NCBI GenBank assembly: GCA_964036195.1
Contig: OZ038453.1
Coordinates: 13,677,206-13,741,205, forward strand
Source of the DNA: Sphaerolaimus hirsutus
Lineage: Eukaryota; Nematoda; Chromadorea; Monhysterida; Sphaerolaimidae
Length of the DNA: 64,000 nucleotides
Direction: 5' to 3'
Shown: positions 47,884 through 57,960 of the stretch, piece after piece
Layout: each line of letters opens with the position of its first letter
How positions within the stretch are numbered: the stretch's first letter is position 1
Translations under genes and position numbers: made by a program
The notes under the pieces: model-generated
What the model was told of the DNA's origin: nothing
Database searches by the model: none
What the model saw: only the letters and a program-made list of their open reading frames with translations

Positions 47884-50379
47884 GTGTTCATGGCATTCAA
47901 GTTGCTAGAAAAACGGCAGGCCACATGGCCAAAATTTAAAAACCCAGCAGAATCGACCACGAAAGTGCTAGCAAAAGATTTGCAGACTATGGCAACAGCG
48001 TATTTCACTACTAACAACACATTGACAATTGATGACCCGTATGGGGATGGCGTAGGTGACACAGGAGCGACCGCTGACCCAGATGAGGATGACACAGCAA
48101 GCAAAGTGGATGACCTGATCCAACTGGTCCAAAACACAATGAGACAGCAACAAGCTGCATTGCAGCAGCAACAGGCGGACATCGCAAAGTTGACAGTACA
48201 GGTGCAACAGGGGCAGGGTACAATGGCAAGTAGCAGCCAAGTACTGCCGCCAGATGTGAAGCCGGCAATGCCGATCAATGCAGGTACAGACTGCTGGAAA
48301 ACAACCACTGAAGCCCGACTGGCCACGTTGCGACAGGATACATTGCTCAATAAAATCATCCAGTACATCGAATTGTTTGTGATGACCCCAGCTGACCACA
48401 TGCAGTCCCTATCACAGGCGGCGCTGTTGACCACATCACGTGACAAAATGGGTGCAGGTCATGTCGCAGGGGCAGCCAGGAAGCAACAACAATTTGATGG
48501 AGAGTCCAACGCAACCACTGGGCCATTTAAATGGTGGCTCCATGGAATTGCGCAACAGGCGATTGGAGTGCCAGAGGCACGCCAGCAGATGTATTGGACC
48601 TTAGTTTTTACCACTTGTCTCACAGGGGAAGCGCAGCAAAGGTACCAGGCTGTGAGTGCAGACCGGTGCCATGATGCACTGTTTGTCATTGACAGATTGA
48701 CGCACATTTACAGGATTGACCACCGGCTGCACTCAGTGTCAGACTGGTATGCGCTGAAAGCGAAGCCGGGCGATTCTATTGTAGAATTGCAGACTAGGCT
48801 GAGCACAGCTTTCCACCATGTCAGCACCACCATGTCCGACCAGGACCGTGAGAAAATGATTGGCGATAAGCTTTTTATTGAGGTCATGAAGCTGATCCCA
48901 ACGGCATGTTGGTACTCATGGCGAGAAAGATGGCAGGAGAATTCATGCGACCTAGATACTGCAGTATCAAAAATGGAAGCAGCCAGAATCGAGATCCAGA
49001 AAAATCGATTGCAGAAGCACAATGAGCAAAAGGACCGGTGCCACAACTGGACCTCAAATTACAGGTTGCAGAGTGCAGTTGCTGGTGAACCAGCAGTTAA
49101 GGCAACTTTTGATCCGCAGACACACAAGGGGCCATGGTGTACACACTTCATGCACAGAAAACCCCTGCCACATGACTCAGCACAGTGTTACGTCAACCCC
49201 AGCTCCATGGAATTTCAGCCAGACAGGGTGGAGAGAATTAGGCAAGGGTTGGCACGGAGGGGGAAGACAGAAGATGATGCCATCACATGGATGAAGAAAA
49301 AGTGCCAAGAAATGGGAGTGACATACCAGGCCCAGGACAGCGCAGCCATGTGCACACTAGAGGAACCTGTGAGTAATGACTGGGATGCACCAATCAGCGA
49401 AACAGGTGATGAACACGACATTGACGACTGGTGCCCCATTGCATCCTGGGCTGACAGTCCAGAAAGCGTGCACAGGTGCTCACAGGTGGGGGAACCAGAC
49501 CCAGTGGCCACGATACAGTTCATGGGTGTAGATATCCAAGGACACATTGACACTGGCTGTAAAATCGGGATTTTTATAGATGACACAGTGCTAGAGCAGG
49601 CATGGGCAAAAGCAGGATGTGATCCAGGGGCTGAACGACAGAAATTTAAGCCATACCCATATGCCAAACTGCACACTTCAGGTGAAGCGATTCAAGGGAA
49701 AAATTTGAGGGTGTATGAAATGCAGGTCACACACAGGACACCCGACCAGGTCACACACACTGACAACCTCCCCGCTGTAGTAAAGCTGATGGCACATTTG
49801 CCGCCAGCGGACCCACTGCTGCTGTTGGGCCATACAGCAATTTGGGGAAAGTTACAGATTTTGCAGGATGCACATGCAGAACTGGACAGGTTATCACAGA
49901 TTTACAAGGAGTCGCATAGCACATTTTATGCAGGAAAAGACCAAAATGACAGTACTTTCTGCGCTGCAAATGTGCAAGTTCTGACACAGACAGACCAGGT
50001 GACAGATTACCTATGCAATCATACAGGGTTGCTAAAAACTTTCAGCACCACCGCAGATAGACTCACAGATTTGGCAGTATGCAAAGGGAAACTAGCAGGT
50101 CTGGGGGGCCAAGCCCGCCAGTGCTTGCAGCATACACAGAACCTATCAGTGGCACTAATCCCCAAACATCAGCAACAAGAGCAGGGGCCCTTGAAGTCGA
50201 GCACAGTGCGACCGCAGCACAGACCAGTGGAGCAACATGCCAAGAAAATCCCTTCCCACGCTTTGCATTGGAATGTACCCAGCGATGGGCTGGTGACTGA
50301 CAAGTTGGCAGCGGACAACATGCACAAAAACCCAAAGAAGCCTAAAGTGAAATGGCGGCCAAACGATCCACACTATTGA
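47884..50379 (+). CDS. Gag-protease polyprotein of the LTR element
   Basis: 831 codons; ATG at 47884 follows two stop-containing leader frames. Residues 70-110 are Gln-rich coiled coil. A capsid-like helical region follows (about 200-390). A Cys/His knuckle of the C-x2-H...H-x4-C type (CTHFMHRKP...C) begins near residue 419. An aspartic protease follows with GHIDTGC near 554 and LLLLGHT near 645, as in retropepsins. The C-terminus is basic (PKKPKVKWRP). It ends without any polymerase domain. Role by family: virus-like particle assembly and polyprotein cleavage in the cytoplasm. Confidence 0.82.
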   Translation: MFMAFKLLEKRQATWPKFKNPAESTTKVLAKDLQTMATAYFTTNNTLTIDDPYGDGVGDTGATADPDEDDTASKVDDLIQLVQNTMRQQQAALQQQQADIAKLTVQVQQGQGTMASSSQVLPPDVKPAMPINAGTDCWKTTTEARLATLRQDTLLNKIIQYIELFVMTPADHMQSLSQAALLTTSRDKMGAGHVAGAARKQQQFDGESNATTGPFKWWLHGIAQQAIGVPEARQQMYWTLVFTTCLTGEAQQRYQAVSADRCHDALFVIDRLTHIYRIDHRLHSVSDWYALKAKPGDSIVELQTRLSTAFHHVSTTMSDQDREKMIGDKLFIEVMKLIPTACWYSWRERWQENSCDLDTAVSKMEAARIEIQKNRLQKHNEQKDRCHNWTSNYRLQSAVAGEPAVKATFDPQTHKGPWCTHFMHRKPLPHDSAQCYVNPSSMEFQPDRVERIRQGLARRGKTEDDAITWMKKKCQEMGVTYQAQDSAAMCTLEEPVSNDWDAPISETGDEHDIDDWCPIASWADSPESVHRCSQVGEPDPVATIQFMGVDIQGHIDTGCKIGIFIDDTVLEQAWAKAGCDPGAERQKFKPYPYAKLHTSGEAIQGKNLRVYEMQVTHRTPDQVTHTDNLPAVVKLMAHLPPADPLLLLGHTAIWGKLQILQDAHAELDRLSQIYKESHSTFYAGKDQNDSTFCAANVQVLTQTDQVTDYLCNHTGLLKTFSTTADRLTDLAVCKGKLAGLGGQARQCLQHTQNLSVALIPKHQQQEQGPLKSSTVRPQHRPVEQHAKKIPSHALHWNVPSDGLVTDKLAADNMHKNPKKPKVKWRPNDPHY

Positions 50380-50584
50380 TCCATGATTTTGTACTGTGGT
50401 TCATTTCTGTTTAGTATTTTGAATGCAGTTTCTCTTTTTTCATTTTATCCAATTTATTCAAGTCAATTCTACCTGATGTGTAAATTTATTTCTAGGTTTT
50501 GATCTGTTCAACAAATTTTACTATTTTTCATGGGTATTTTTCTGTCTTTTCTTTGTGGCTCCCTTCAGTTGCCATGGAGGGGGG

Positions 50585-50932
50585 TGTTGTGCATGTGGAA
50601 TGCACATAGTGATTGAACCCGCAACTATTATGTTTCACTGTTCATTTATAAGGTAGCAGTAAGAATGCAACATTAGTCACTTCTGACTCATTTACAGATC
50701 TATTTCCCCCTTTCCCCAGGTGCTCAGATATCATCTTATGCCTTTACCAATAAAGTTGTGATACTTTAGAAGGTTGAGATTTGAGGTCAGCTGAACATTT
50801 AGGGAACTCTCTTCCATTTCTGCATATTTGCAAGTGGACAGCAGGATCAGACCTTTTGCCAGTCTTGAGTCCTGAACACTTGAAAGCGGACATTCTTTGG
50901 TGCCCAGAGCTCTCACAGCCTGGCGCACTACA
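50585..50932 (+). repeat. 3' LTR
   Basis: Copy of 46860-47207, preceded by the polypurine tract at about 50576-50584. Confidence 0.9.
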
Positions 50933-51258
50933 CCAAAAAGCTGAAAATAAGTGAATTTGAAATTGAAAATGGGACAAAAAATTCAAATTAGTGATTTTGA
51001 CTGAAAATTGGGTGGAATTTCCTCAAAAATAAACACTATTACCCACTACTCAGGGGGGGGGGTGAGTAAAAAATTAAATACTTTACATTTACATATACTT
51101 TGGAAAAGTTCAGTACTTTTAACAACTCTGCAACAGATGCATACAACAAGTATCCAAAAAGTAACAAAATACAACTGGTATCCATGGACCTGGTCATTTT
51201 GACAATGATTTGAATTATGATGGATGCATTGAAGAGAAACATTCAGCTCACTATACAG

Positions 51259-52298
51259 CAGAGTTGCGAAACCGTATTTACGCTTACCCGAAATACCCGG
51301 GTAAATGGGTATTTATACTTTCGCTTACGCTTATGCTTTCATAAAATACCCGTATGCTTTTTTACGCTTTTCCGGGTACTAAAAGCGTAAAAAAACTTTT
51401 CACACGGTTCAGTTTTACACTTTTGAAAAAGCATAACACCACAAAAAAGGGTGAACGAAACTGCGTACCAAAAAAATTACTGCGTGCGTGCAGTAATGTG
51501 CTGGAAATAGTGGCACATTTACAAATTGTGTCGCAGGTTGAATGTCTTGCTAATACTGTGTCGTCGAGCAAAATCGTGGCTTCAGATAAGAAATTTTGGG
51601 CTGAAAATGGATTCCGACGACGATGTTGTCGCTGTCGACAGCAGTAACTCCAAGTTGGAAGATACAAAGATGACTTACCGTGTTTCTTCTGATAGAACGG
51701 CAGCCTTCAATGGAACGGCACCTCCCATAGAGCGGCAGGCAAATAAAGTTGACAAAAAAATTGAACGGTGCTCTTCTATTATTGTGCCTACACACACTAG
51801 TTTTCACCGTGACTTCGTGTGAAAACTGAAATTTTTTCAAATGCAAATTAATGAATGATTTAATTTCAAATAAATTTGAATTTGAATTAAAAAAAGTTTA
51901 ATTTGAATATTTGATAACTAGAACACATAAAGCATACAATAAGAGTAGGCTGGATGACGCCATGTCGCCATTTCAGTTTTCACACAAGTCACGGTGAAAA
52001 CTAGTGTGTGTAGGGCCATTAGAAGAAATACGGTAAGTGTCGCTGCCGATGAATTGCCAAACAACATATGAGGGCAGACTACTAAGTGGACATCCGAAAA
52101 TTGTCGCTGAGAGCTTGATTTGGAAAGAATTCACTGAGAAAACATCTCTTAAAAAATTTTTACGCTTACGCTTTTATTAACGCTTTCCCAGGTATTTTAA
52201 AAATACCTTACGCTTTCAGTATCCATACTGAAAGTTTGGAAAGTGTATTTACGCTTACGCTTACGCTTTCCAAAAATACCGGTATTTTAACAACTCTG
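51259..52298. mobile_element. hAT-type MITE, TACGCTT family, with two nested elements
   Basis: Ends CAGAGTTGCGAAACC and TTTTAACAACTCTG. Perfect 8-bp target duplication CTATACAG (51251-51258, 52299-52306). Both flanks consist of TTTACGCTTACGCTTT words. Inside, about 51678-52034 is a CCGTATT TAGAACGGC element (TTACCGTGTTTCTTCTGATA ... TTAGAAGAAATACGGTAA), itself split at about 51787-52017 by a hairpin with ends GTGCCTACACACACTAG and CTAGTGTGTGTAGGGCC: three levels deep. Confidence 0.9.
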
Positions 52299-52682
52299 CT
52301 ATACAGAGGTGAGGGCTAACCCCAAAAGCATCACCTGGTCAGTCATAAGGTATTATCTACAAGGTATTATTTCATTTTTAATGGGCCTAAAACTGAGTCC
52401 CTTGTGCCTTGTTGATAGGTGCAAGAAAGTTTTTAAGTGATAATATTTGAATGTGTTCACTGACGTTTTTTTTGCAAAAAATAGAAAACAATCGCTCAAT
52501 AACTTCGGCACTGGTAGGACGTGGTTACCACAGTTGTGAGAATTACTGAACTTTTTTAAAAAGTATAAGAAGATGAGTATAAGACCGGATAGTATAAGAC
52601 CGGCACCGGCATGGCACCCCTGAAGATTGCAATGGTACCGGTGATGGTGCGGTGCCATTGCAATCTTCAGGGGTGCCATGCC

Positions 52683-53898
52683 TAGTGATGTAAAAAGCGC
52701 CAGACTTTTGGCGCCAAGCGCCAAAAGCGCCATGGCGCTTTTGGCATGCGAGCGCCAAGCGCCAATGGCGCCACAGCAAAATAGCGCCAAGCGCCAAAAG
52801 CGCCATGGCGCTTTTCTGGACCATGGCGCCAAGCGCCAATGGCGCCAGAGGATGTTGGCGCCAAGCGCCAATAGCGCCAGCGCCAAAAAATTTTGCTGCT
52901 CATAAAGTGCAACCATGCTAATGCAGTGTTAGTTACATATTTGTGTGAGAAGCAAGATATAAATAAGTCAAATCGAGTTAACTTTTCTTTATCTGATGTT
53001 ATTCTACACCTGAGAGTTGGGTATTTCTTCTAATAGAATCGCATACCTCCAATAGAACTACACCTACAATAGAACGGCAGGTTTTAGCACGTTTGCGTGC
53101 CCACGAAAACAATAAAATGGCACCCCCCCCCCAATATAACGGCAGGTAGAAATTACGTTGGAAGATTCATATGGTTGTTTTCACATTTGGTTTTGTTTGA
53201 ATTGATTCTGTGATATGGAATGTTGTTTATGTTTCATAAAAACACTATGTTCAAATGAAGAAGGTGCGAAAAATATTGGTGAATAAATAGAATGGCAGCC
53301 TCCAATAAAAAGGCACCTCCAATAGAATGCCAGGTAAAAAAGTTGGGAAAAAAATAGAATGACGCTTTTCTATTCGAAGAAATACGGTAACAATGGCAAG
53401 CCATCTCGAAAAAGTGCTTAGATTTTTATAGATACGCCGATGAACGTGCATTTGAACGTCGTTCGTCGGCTCGTGAGCAAGCTTTGAATTGGGATGGGAA
53501 TCATTAGGCCCATTATTCCGGAAAAGTTTTGGATGGAACGGATGCACGGAAATGGTTTACAAGATATACAAGTACGTAGATTTGTTCTTCCTGGAATACG
53601 CTTAAACACATTTACTCATGTAAATTATGCACACAAGGTATTTTTACATAAAAAAATGATATATTTTTTTGAACCACTTGGCGCTTTTTTGGCGCTTTTT
53701 AAAACGCTAGCGCCAAGCGCCAATGGCGCCACGGCATCATAGCGCCAAGCGCCAAAAGCGCCATGGCGCTTTTCCGTAGCACAGCGCCAAGCGCCAATGG
53801 CGCCACAGCAAAAAGGCGCCAAGCGCCAAAAGCGCCATGGCGCTTTTTGCTTTGGCGCTAGCGCCAGGCGCCAGCGCCATGGCGCTTTTACATCACTA
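52683..53898. mobile_element. hAT-type MITE, GCGCC family, copy 1, nested in a CACCGG element
   Basis: Ends TAGTGATGTAAAAAGCGCC and GGCGCTTTTACATCACTA. Perfect 8-bp target duplication GCCATGCC (52675-52682, 53899-53906), which lies inside a CACCGG-family element whose right end CTTTAACATCACTA is at 53988. Both flanks are arrays of GGCGCCAAGCGCCAAAAGCG. The middle holds a TAGAACGGC element (about 53025-53388) and a CTAGTTGACA-family fragment near 53440. Confidence 0.92.
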
Positions 53899-54164
53899 GC
53901 CATGCCGGTGCCGGTGCCATTTTTTTCAGAATAGCACCGGTGCCGGTGCGGTGCGGTGCCATTTTTCCCGGTGCCTTTAACATCACTACTCACCACAAAA
54001 TATAGAAAATGTAAAATACTTTTTTTACTCGTACTCATGCGTAAATGTGAGTAAAATACGTTTTTCCCCAGGAAAATGTAAAAGCGAGTACTTTTCCCCT
54101 GGAAAACGTGAAAAAGCCACTTCTATTTACATGTGAGAGTCAGTTTTACACGGGAAGACATAAT

Positions 54165-54909
54165 TAGTGATGTGAAAAGCGCCAGAGTTTTGGCGCCAAG
54201 CGCCAAAAGCGCCATGGCGCTTTTCACATTGCGGCGCCAAGCGCCAATGGCGCCAAACGATTTTAGCGCCAAGCGCCAAAAGCGCCATGGCGCTTTTCCA
54301 GACCGTAGCGCCAAGCGCCAATGGCGCCAGAGGACAATGGCGCCAAGCGCCAATAGCGCCGGCGCCAAAAATTTCTGGGGATAGATAGATAGCTGGAGCG
54401 TTTGGGGCGGGGGGGGGGGGGGTGGGTTACCGTGGGGAAAAATAATTGTGATATGATAGATAGAATGTTTTAACGTGTACATTCAGCATGCTATTTAGGT
54501 AGTTTAAGTTTCAGTAGGTTACTCTTTTAAAGCAAGTCAAGTTGTGCTATTTATATTAAAATTATGAAATTTGGATGTGTGAAGCATAATCGTTAGGTGA
54601 TGGAAAAATTGGATGGAACAAAAAAAAGCAATCATCTCATATTTTTGATAGCATTTTTGATGCCACCTATCGAAATCGTACAGATGGTATGGCGCTTTTT
54701 TGGCGCTTTTTAAAGTGTGAGCGCCAAGCGCCAATGGCGCCACGGCAGTATAGCGCCAAGCGCCAAAAGCGCCATGGCACTTTTGGAGGTCTCGGCGCCA
54801 AGCGCCAATGGCGCCACTGCAAAAAGGCGCCAAGCGCCAAAAGCGCCATGGCGCTTTTTGGTTTGGCGCTAGCGCCAAGCGCCAGCGCCATGGCGCTTTT
54901 ACATCACTA
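54165..54909. mobile_element. hAT-type MITE, GCGCC family, copy 2
   Basis: Ends TAGTGATGTGAAAAGCGCC and GGCGCTTTTACATCACTA. Perfect 8-bp target duplication GACATAAT (54157-54164, 54910-54917). The flanks are GCGCCAAGCGCC arrays and the centre (54400-54670) is AT-rich unique sequence. It appears inserted in an older TACGCTT/GTACTTTT-word element whose right end CACAACTCTG is near 55168. Confidence 0.92.
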
Positions 54910-55214
54910 GACATAATATGTGTCGTTTTAGTGATTATTTAGTATTTTTTGTACAAATGATATGATTTCTTCACAATTTTCTTATTTTAGCAACAGAAAC
55001 TTGCGATTTTAGAACAAAAATACATTTTCTCTGTACGCGTGTACTTAAAAAATGTACGCGTAAAAGTAAGTACATTACTTTTTTAAAAGTAATTATATGT
55101 AAATGTATTTACAACGTACTCGCGTACGCGTATTTTTCGAGTAAATGTACGTACACTTTCACAACTCTGGTGGTCACTTCACATCACAACAATGATTTTT
55201 CATCGTTTTACAGG

Positions 55215-55500
55215 AATCACATGCTTAAATTATCATTGGCACGCTTCCAACATGAGACATAAATAAGTGCGCGTGCATAGTATCAAGTAGCGTCGACGTC
55301 GAGTATAGTGTGTAGCTATGGGCCGCGGGAATATTGGCGGTCGCGGCTGGCTTCAAGGCGGGCGCGGCGTCGGCGGACAAGTCGGCCAACGCGCTGATGC
55401 CGAACGTGGTGACGCACAGCATCAGAACCGAAACCCGGTTGGCAACAGGCCAAACAACTCACCTGTGAATTCTCAAAGGCGGACTAAAAGGGCGAACAAA
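55215..55500. other. Half TIR element followed by a GC-rich possible exon
   Basis: About 55215-55315 matches the right part of the element family at 2668 and 42528. It is followed by a GC-rich block (55316-55450), unusual for the region, open on both strands. The frame LWAAGILAVAAGFKAG...NVVTHS starts after an AG and is hydrophobic at first. I cannot assign it; it may be an exon or GC-rich repeat. Confidence 0.3.
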
Positions 55501-55750
55501 AAGGTCGGTGGAATTGGTTGCGGAGTTGGCCCGAGTGGGGTCATTTTTGATAAGAAGTGCTTTTTCTAAAATTTCGTTGTTGTTTTTTGCCAAATGTTTA
55601 TTGATGAGTGAGGCTTGGGTTTGGGAAATAGTACCAACTATCGAGTTTCTATACTGATGAGATCCAGCTCATATTAGGTAGTGTTAGTCTAGCAAAATTG
55701 GTCAAAACTAGCATGGCTGTGAAATTCTCATTCAATGTTTTATTGACATA

Positions 55751-55860
55751 CCGTATTTCCTCGAACTACCCCCCGGGGCTGATTGTTTCAGACTGCAAAT
55801 TTTGAGGAGGTATTTCGAGCGCAGGGGGTCAATTCAAGGGGGGGATTCGAGCAAATACGG
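55751..55860. mobile_element. CCGTATT-type MITE, 110-bp minimal copy
   Basis: Ends CCGTATTTCCTCGAACTACC and GGATTCGAGCAAATACGG, flanked by TA (55749-55750, 55861-55862). It is the shortest complete copy in the window. Confidence 0.82.
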
Positions 55861-55891
55861 TAATTGTGATTTTGTTTAACTTCGTCTAATA

Positions 55892-57807
55892 CCGTATTAC
55901 CTCGAAATACCCCCATGGGGGTTTATTATTTCGCCAACAAAATTTGAGGGGGGGGGGGTTAATTCGAGGGGGGGGGGGGGTTATTCGAGGGTTTTTTTTA
56001 TTTCGTCAGAAATTTTCGTGAGGATCGAAGTAAATAGTAGGCATTTGCATACTCAAAACAGATAATAAATGTGTCCAAACAGGATATATTTGGACATAAA
56101 AACGTAGATAACTACACAAACTAGTCGATGTGTAGCTGCAATGCAAATTAACAGTAATATACATCATGTAAACACCTTCCCGATCAAGTCCGGCCGCCTA
56201 TTTTTTTTCACGTTGCAGGCCATATCTCCGGTTGTGGGAGGGGTGGAAAACTAAAACTTGGGTGGTATATAGGCGCAACCACCCACTACCCCTCATGAAT
56301 CAATGGGGCAGCGGCGACTCACTATAGAGGGGGTCGCCGTATATGTGAAAAAAATTTGCGGCGTTTTCACTGTCCCACACAGGTCCAGCCCCCACTTGAT
56401 TTCTTACACTGCGGGTGCCGTATCTCCAGCTGTGGGAGGGGTATAAACTTAAAATTTTTGGGGATGTGTCGCCAACATTCCTCCCCTACTATACACTGGC
56501 CAGGCGGTTTTTGGCAACTCACCACAGTGTGGGGTGCAGCGCTAAAAGTTTGGACAAACATTACGGTCTCACACAAGTCCAGCACCTAATTGCATTTCAA
56601 AAAAATGAACACTTTTGTGTTGTTTTAACAAGTAAGTTTTTGATAATGTGACATAAACATGAAATATCCTCTAAAAATATCTTATCCCACCCAAAACCAC
56701 CCACCACATGAACCCCTCCCCCAGGTGGTTCACAAAAAAATCACTTTTTACAACTTTTTTATTAGACACTTGAACAGCTGGTTTACAATAATTTATAGGG
56801 GAGGGTTAAAGGTCTCAAGTTGTGTAAAAAATCGTACCTCAAAAATGCCTTCATAAGAAAATTTGCTGGGGGTGAATTTCAAATTGTAAAAATGACATCA
56901 TTGCAAGAACAAAAAATAGGCAAAATTTACAATTTTAACTTTACCCCCAGCAAATTTTCTTATGAAGGCATTTTTGAGGTAAGGTTTTTTACACAATTTG
57001 AAACCTTTAACCCTCCCCTATAAATTATTGTAAACCAGCAGTTCAAGTGTCTAATAAGAAAGTTGTAAAAAGTGATTTTTTTGTCACCCACTTGGGGGGA
57101 GGGGTTCATGTGGTGGGCGGTTTTAGGTCAGATAAGATATTTTTAGAGGATATTTCATGCTTATTTCACATTGTCAACCACATTTGTGTTAAAACAACAC
57201 AAAAGCGTCCATTTTTTTAAATTCAATTGGATGCTGGACTTGTGTGGGACAGTAACATTTTGTTAAATTTTAAACGTTGCACCCCACACTGTGGTGAGTT
57301 CCCAAAATCCACCTGGCCAGTGTATAGTAGGGGAGGGGTGTTGACGACACATCCCCAAAATTTTAGATTTATACCCCTCCCACAGCTGGAGGTACGGCAC
57401 TGGCAGTGTAAGAAATCAGTAGGGGCCGGACCTGTGTGGGACACTAAAAAAGCTGCAAATTTTTTTTGCACTCGGCGACCCACCCTGTAGGGGGTCGCCG
57501 CGACCCCTTCAATTCATGCGAAGTGGAGGGGGGTTGCGCCAATATCTACCCCAAGTTTCAGCTTCTGGCGCGTCCTAGAACTGTAGATAGGACATCAGAA
57601 GTAAAATAAAAAATAGGGGGCCAGACTTGATCGGGAAGGTGTTTACATTGCATACATGACGTATTTATTATGTACATGACGTACATCATTCCGAAGGGGG
57701 GGGGGTATTTCGAGGGGGGTTTATTATTTCCCCAGCCCATTTTGTGGCGGTTAATTCGAGGGGGGGGGGGGGTTATTCAAGCGGGGGGATAATTCGAGGT
57801 AATATGG
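55892..57807. mobile_element. CCGTATT-type MITE split by a palindromic transposon
   Basis: Left end CCGTATTACCTCGAAATACC after TA; right end GGATAATTCGAGGTAATATGG before TA. The outer parts align with 25377-25789 (shared GTAGGCATTTGCATAC, CAAACAGGAT, TGTAGCTGCAATGCAAATTA). The central 1473 bases are a separate insertion. Confidence 0.88.
56171..57643. mobile_element. 1.47-kb palindromic TA-inserting element
   Basis: Ends AACACCTTCCCGATCAAGTC and the inverse, flanked by TA on both sides (56169-56170, 57644-57645). Nearly the whole length is one inverted repeat: arms of about 720 bases meet around a spacer of about 35 bases near 56891-56925 (ATTGTAAAA / TTTACAATTT). Arm words such as CCCACAGCTGGAG and GGGGAGGGTTAAAGG recur inverted. 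No transposase is seen. TA duplication points to Tc1/mariner-type mobilisation. Confidence 0.9.
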
Positions 57808-57960
57808 TAATTGGTCTAATAAGTGGTCTAATAAGTCTAATAAGTGGTAAAAAATACTGAAAATAATTTCTTCGAAAAGAGCTAGCTTTTTCTTGACACC
57901 TGTTATGTAACTGATGTTTTCTTTTAGAAAAGTTATTAAATGTAAATTTTGTCACCTCAG

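Larger units (their letters stand above)
46860..50932 (+). mobile_element. Non-autonomous LTR retrotransposon (Gag-protease only)
   Basis: Two 348-bp LTRs (46860-47207 and 50585-50932), which appear identical, start TGTTGTGCATG and end GCACTACA. A tRNA-type primer site begins TGGTGATCG directly after the left LTR, and a polypurine tract GGAGGGGGG precedes the right LTR. The flanking bases CCAA (46856-46859, 50933-50936) look like a 4-bp target duplication. The inner 3.4 kb holds one ORF with Gag and protease features and no reverse transcriptase, RNase H or integrase. LTR identity indicates recent insertion, so enzymes from a partner element must have been supplied. Confidence 0.9.

Noticed and set aside
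47622..48446. 274-codon minus-strand ORF opposite the Gag-protease gene
   Set aside because: Antisense to the Gln-rich Gag region, Cys/Val/Ser-rich by complement, no family match.
52683..54909. Regular GGCGCCAAGCGCC arrays as a CRISPR-like locus
   Set aside because: Units are contiguous words without unique spacers, arranged as inverted arms inside elements with hAT target duplications, in an intron-bearing animal genome.
52353..54914. Long ORFs through the GCGCC arrays (Ala/Leu/Trp/Arg-rich peptides such as ALLALGAK)
   Set aside because: They are open on both strands because the word lacks stop codons; no start context, no domain, and they end at the element borders.
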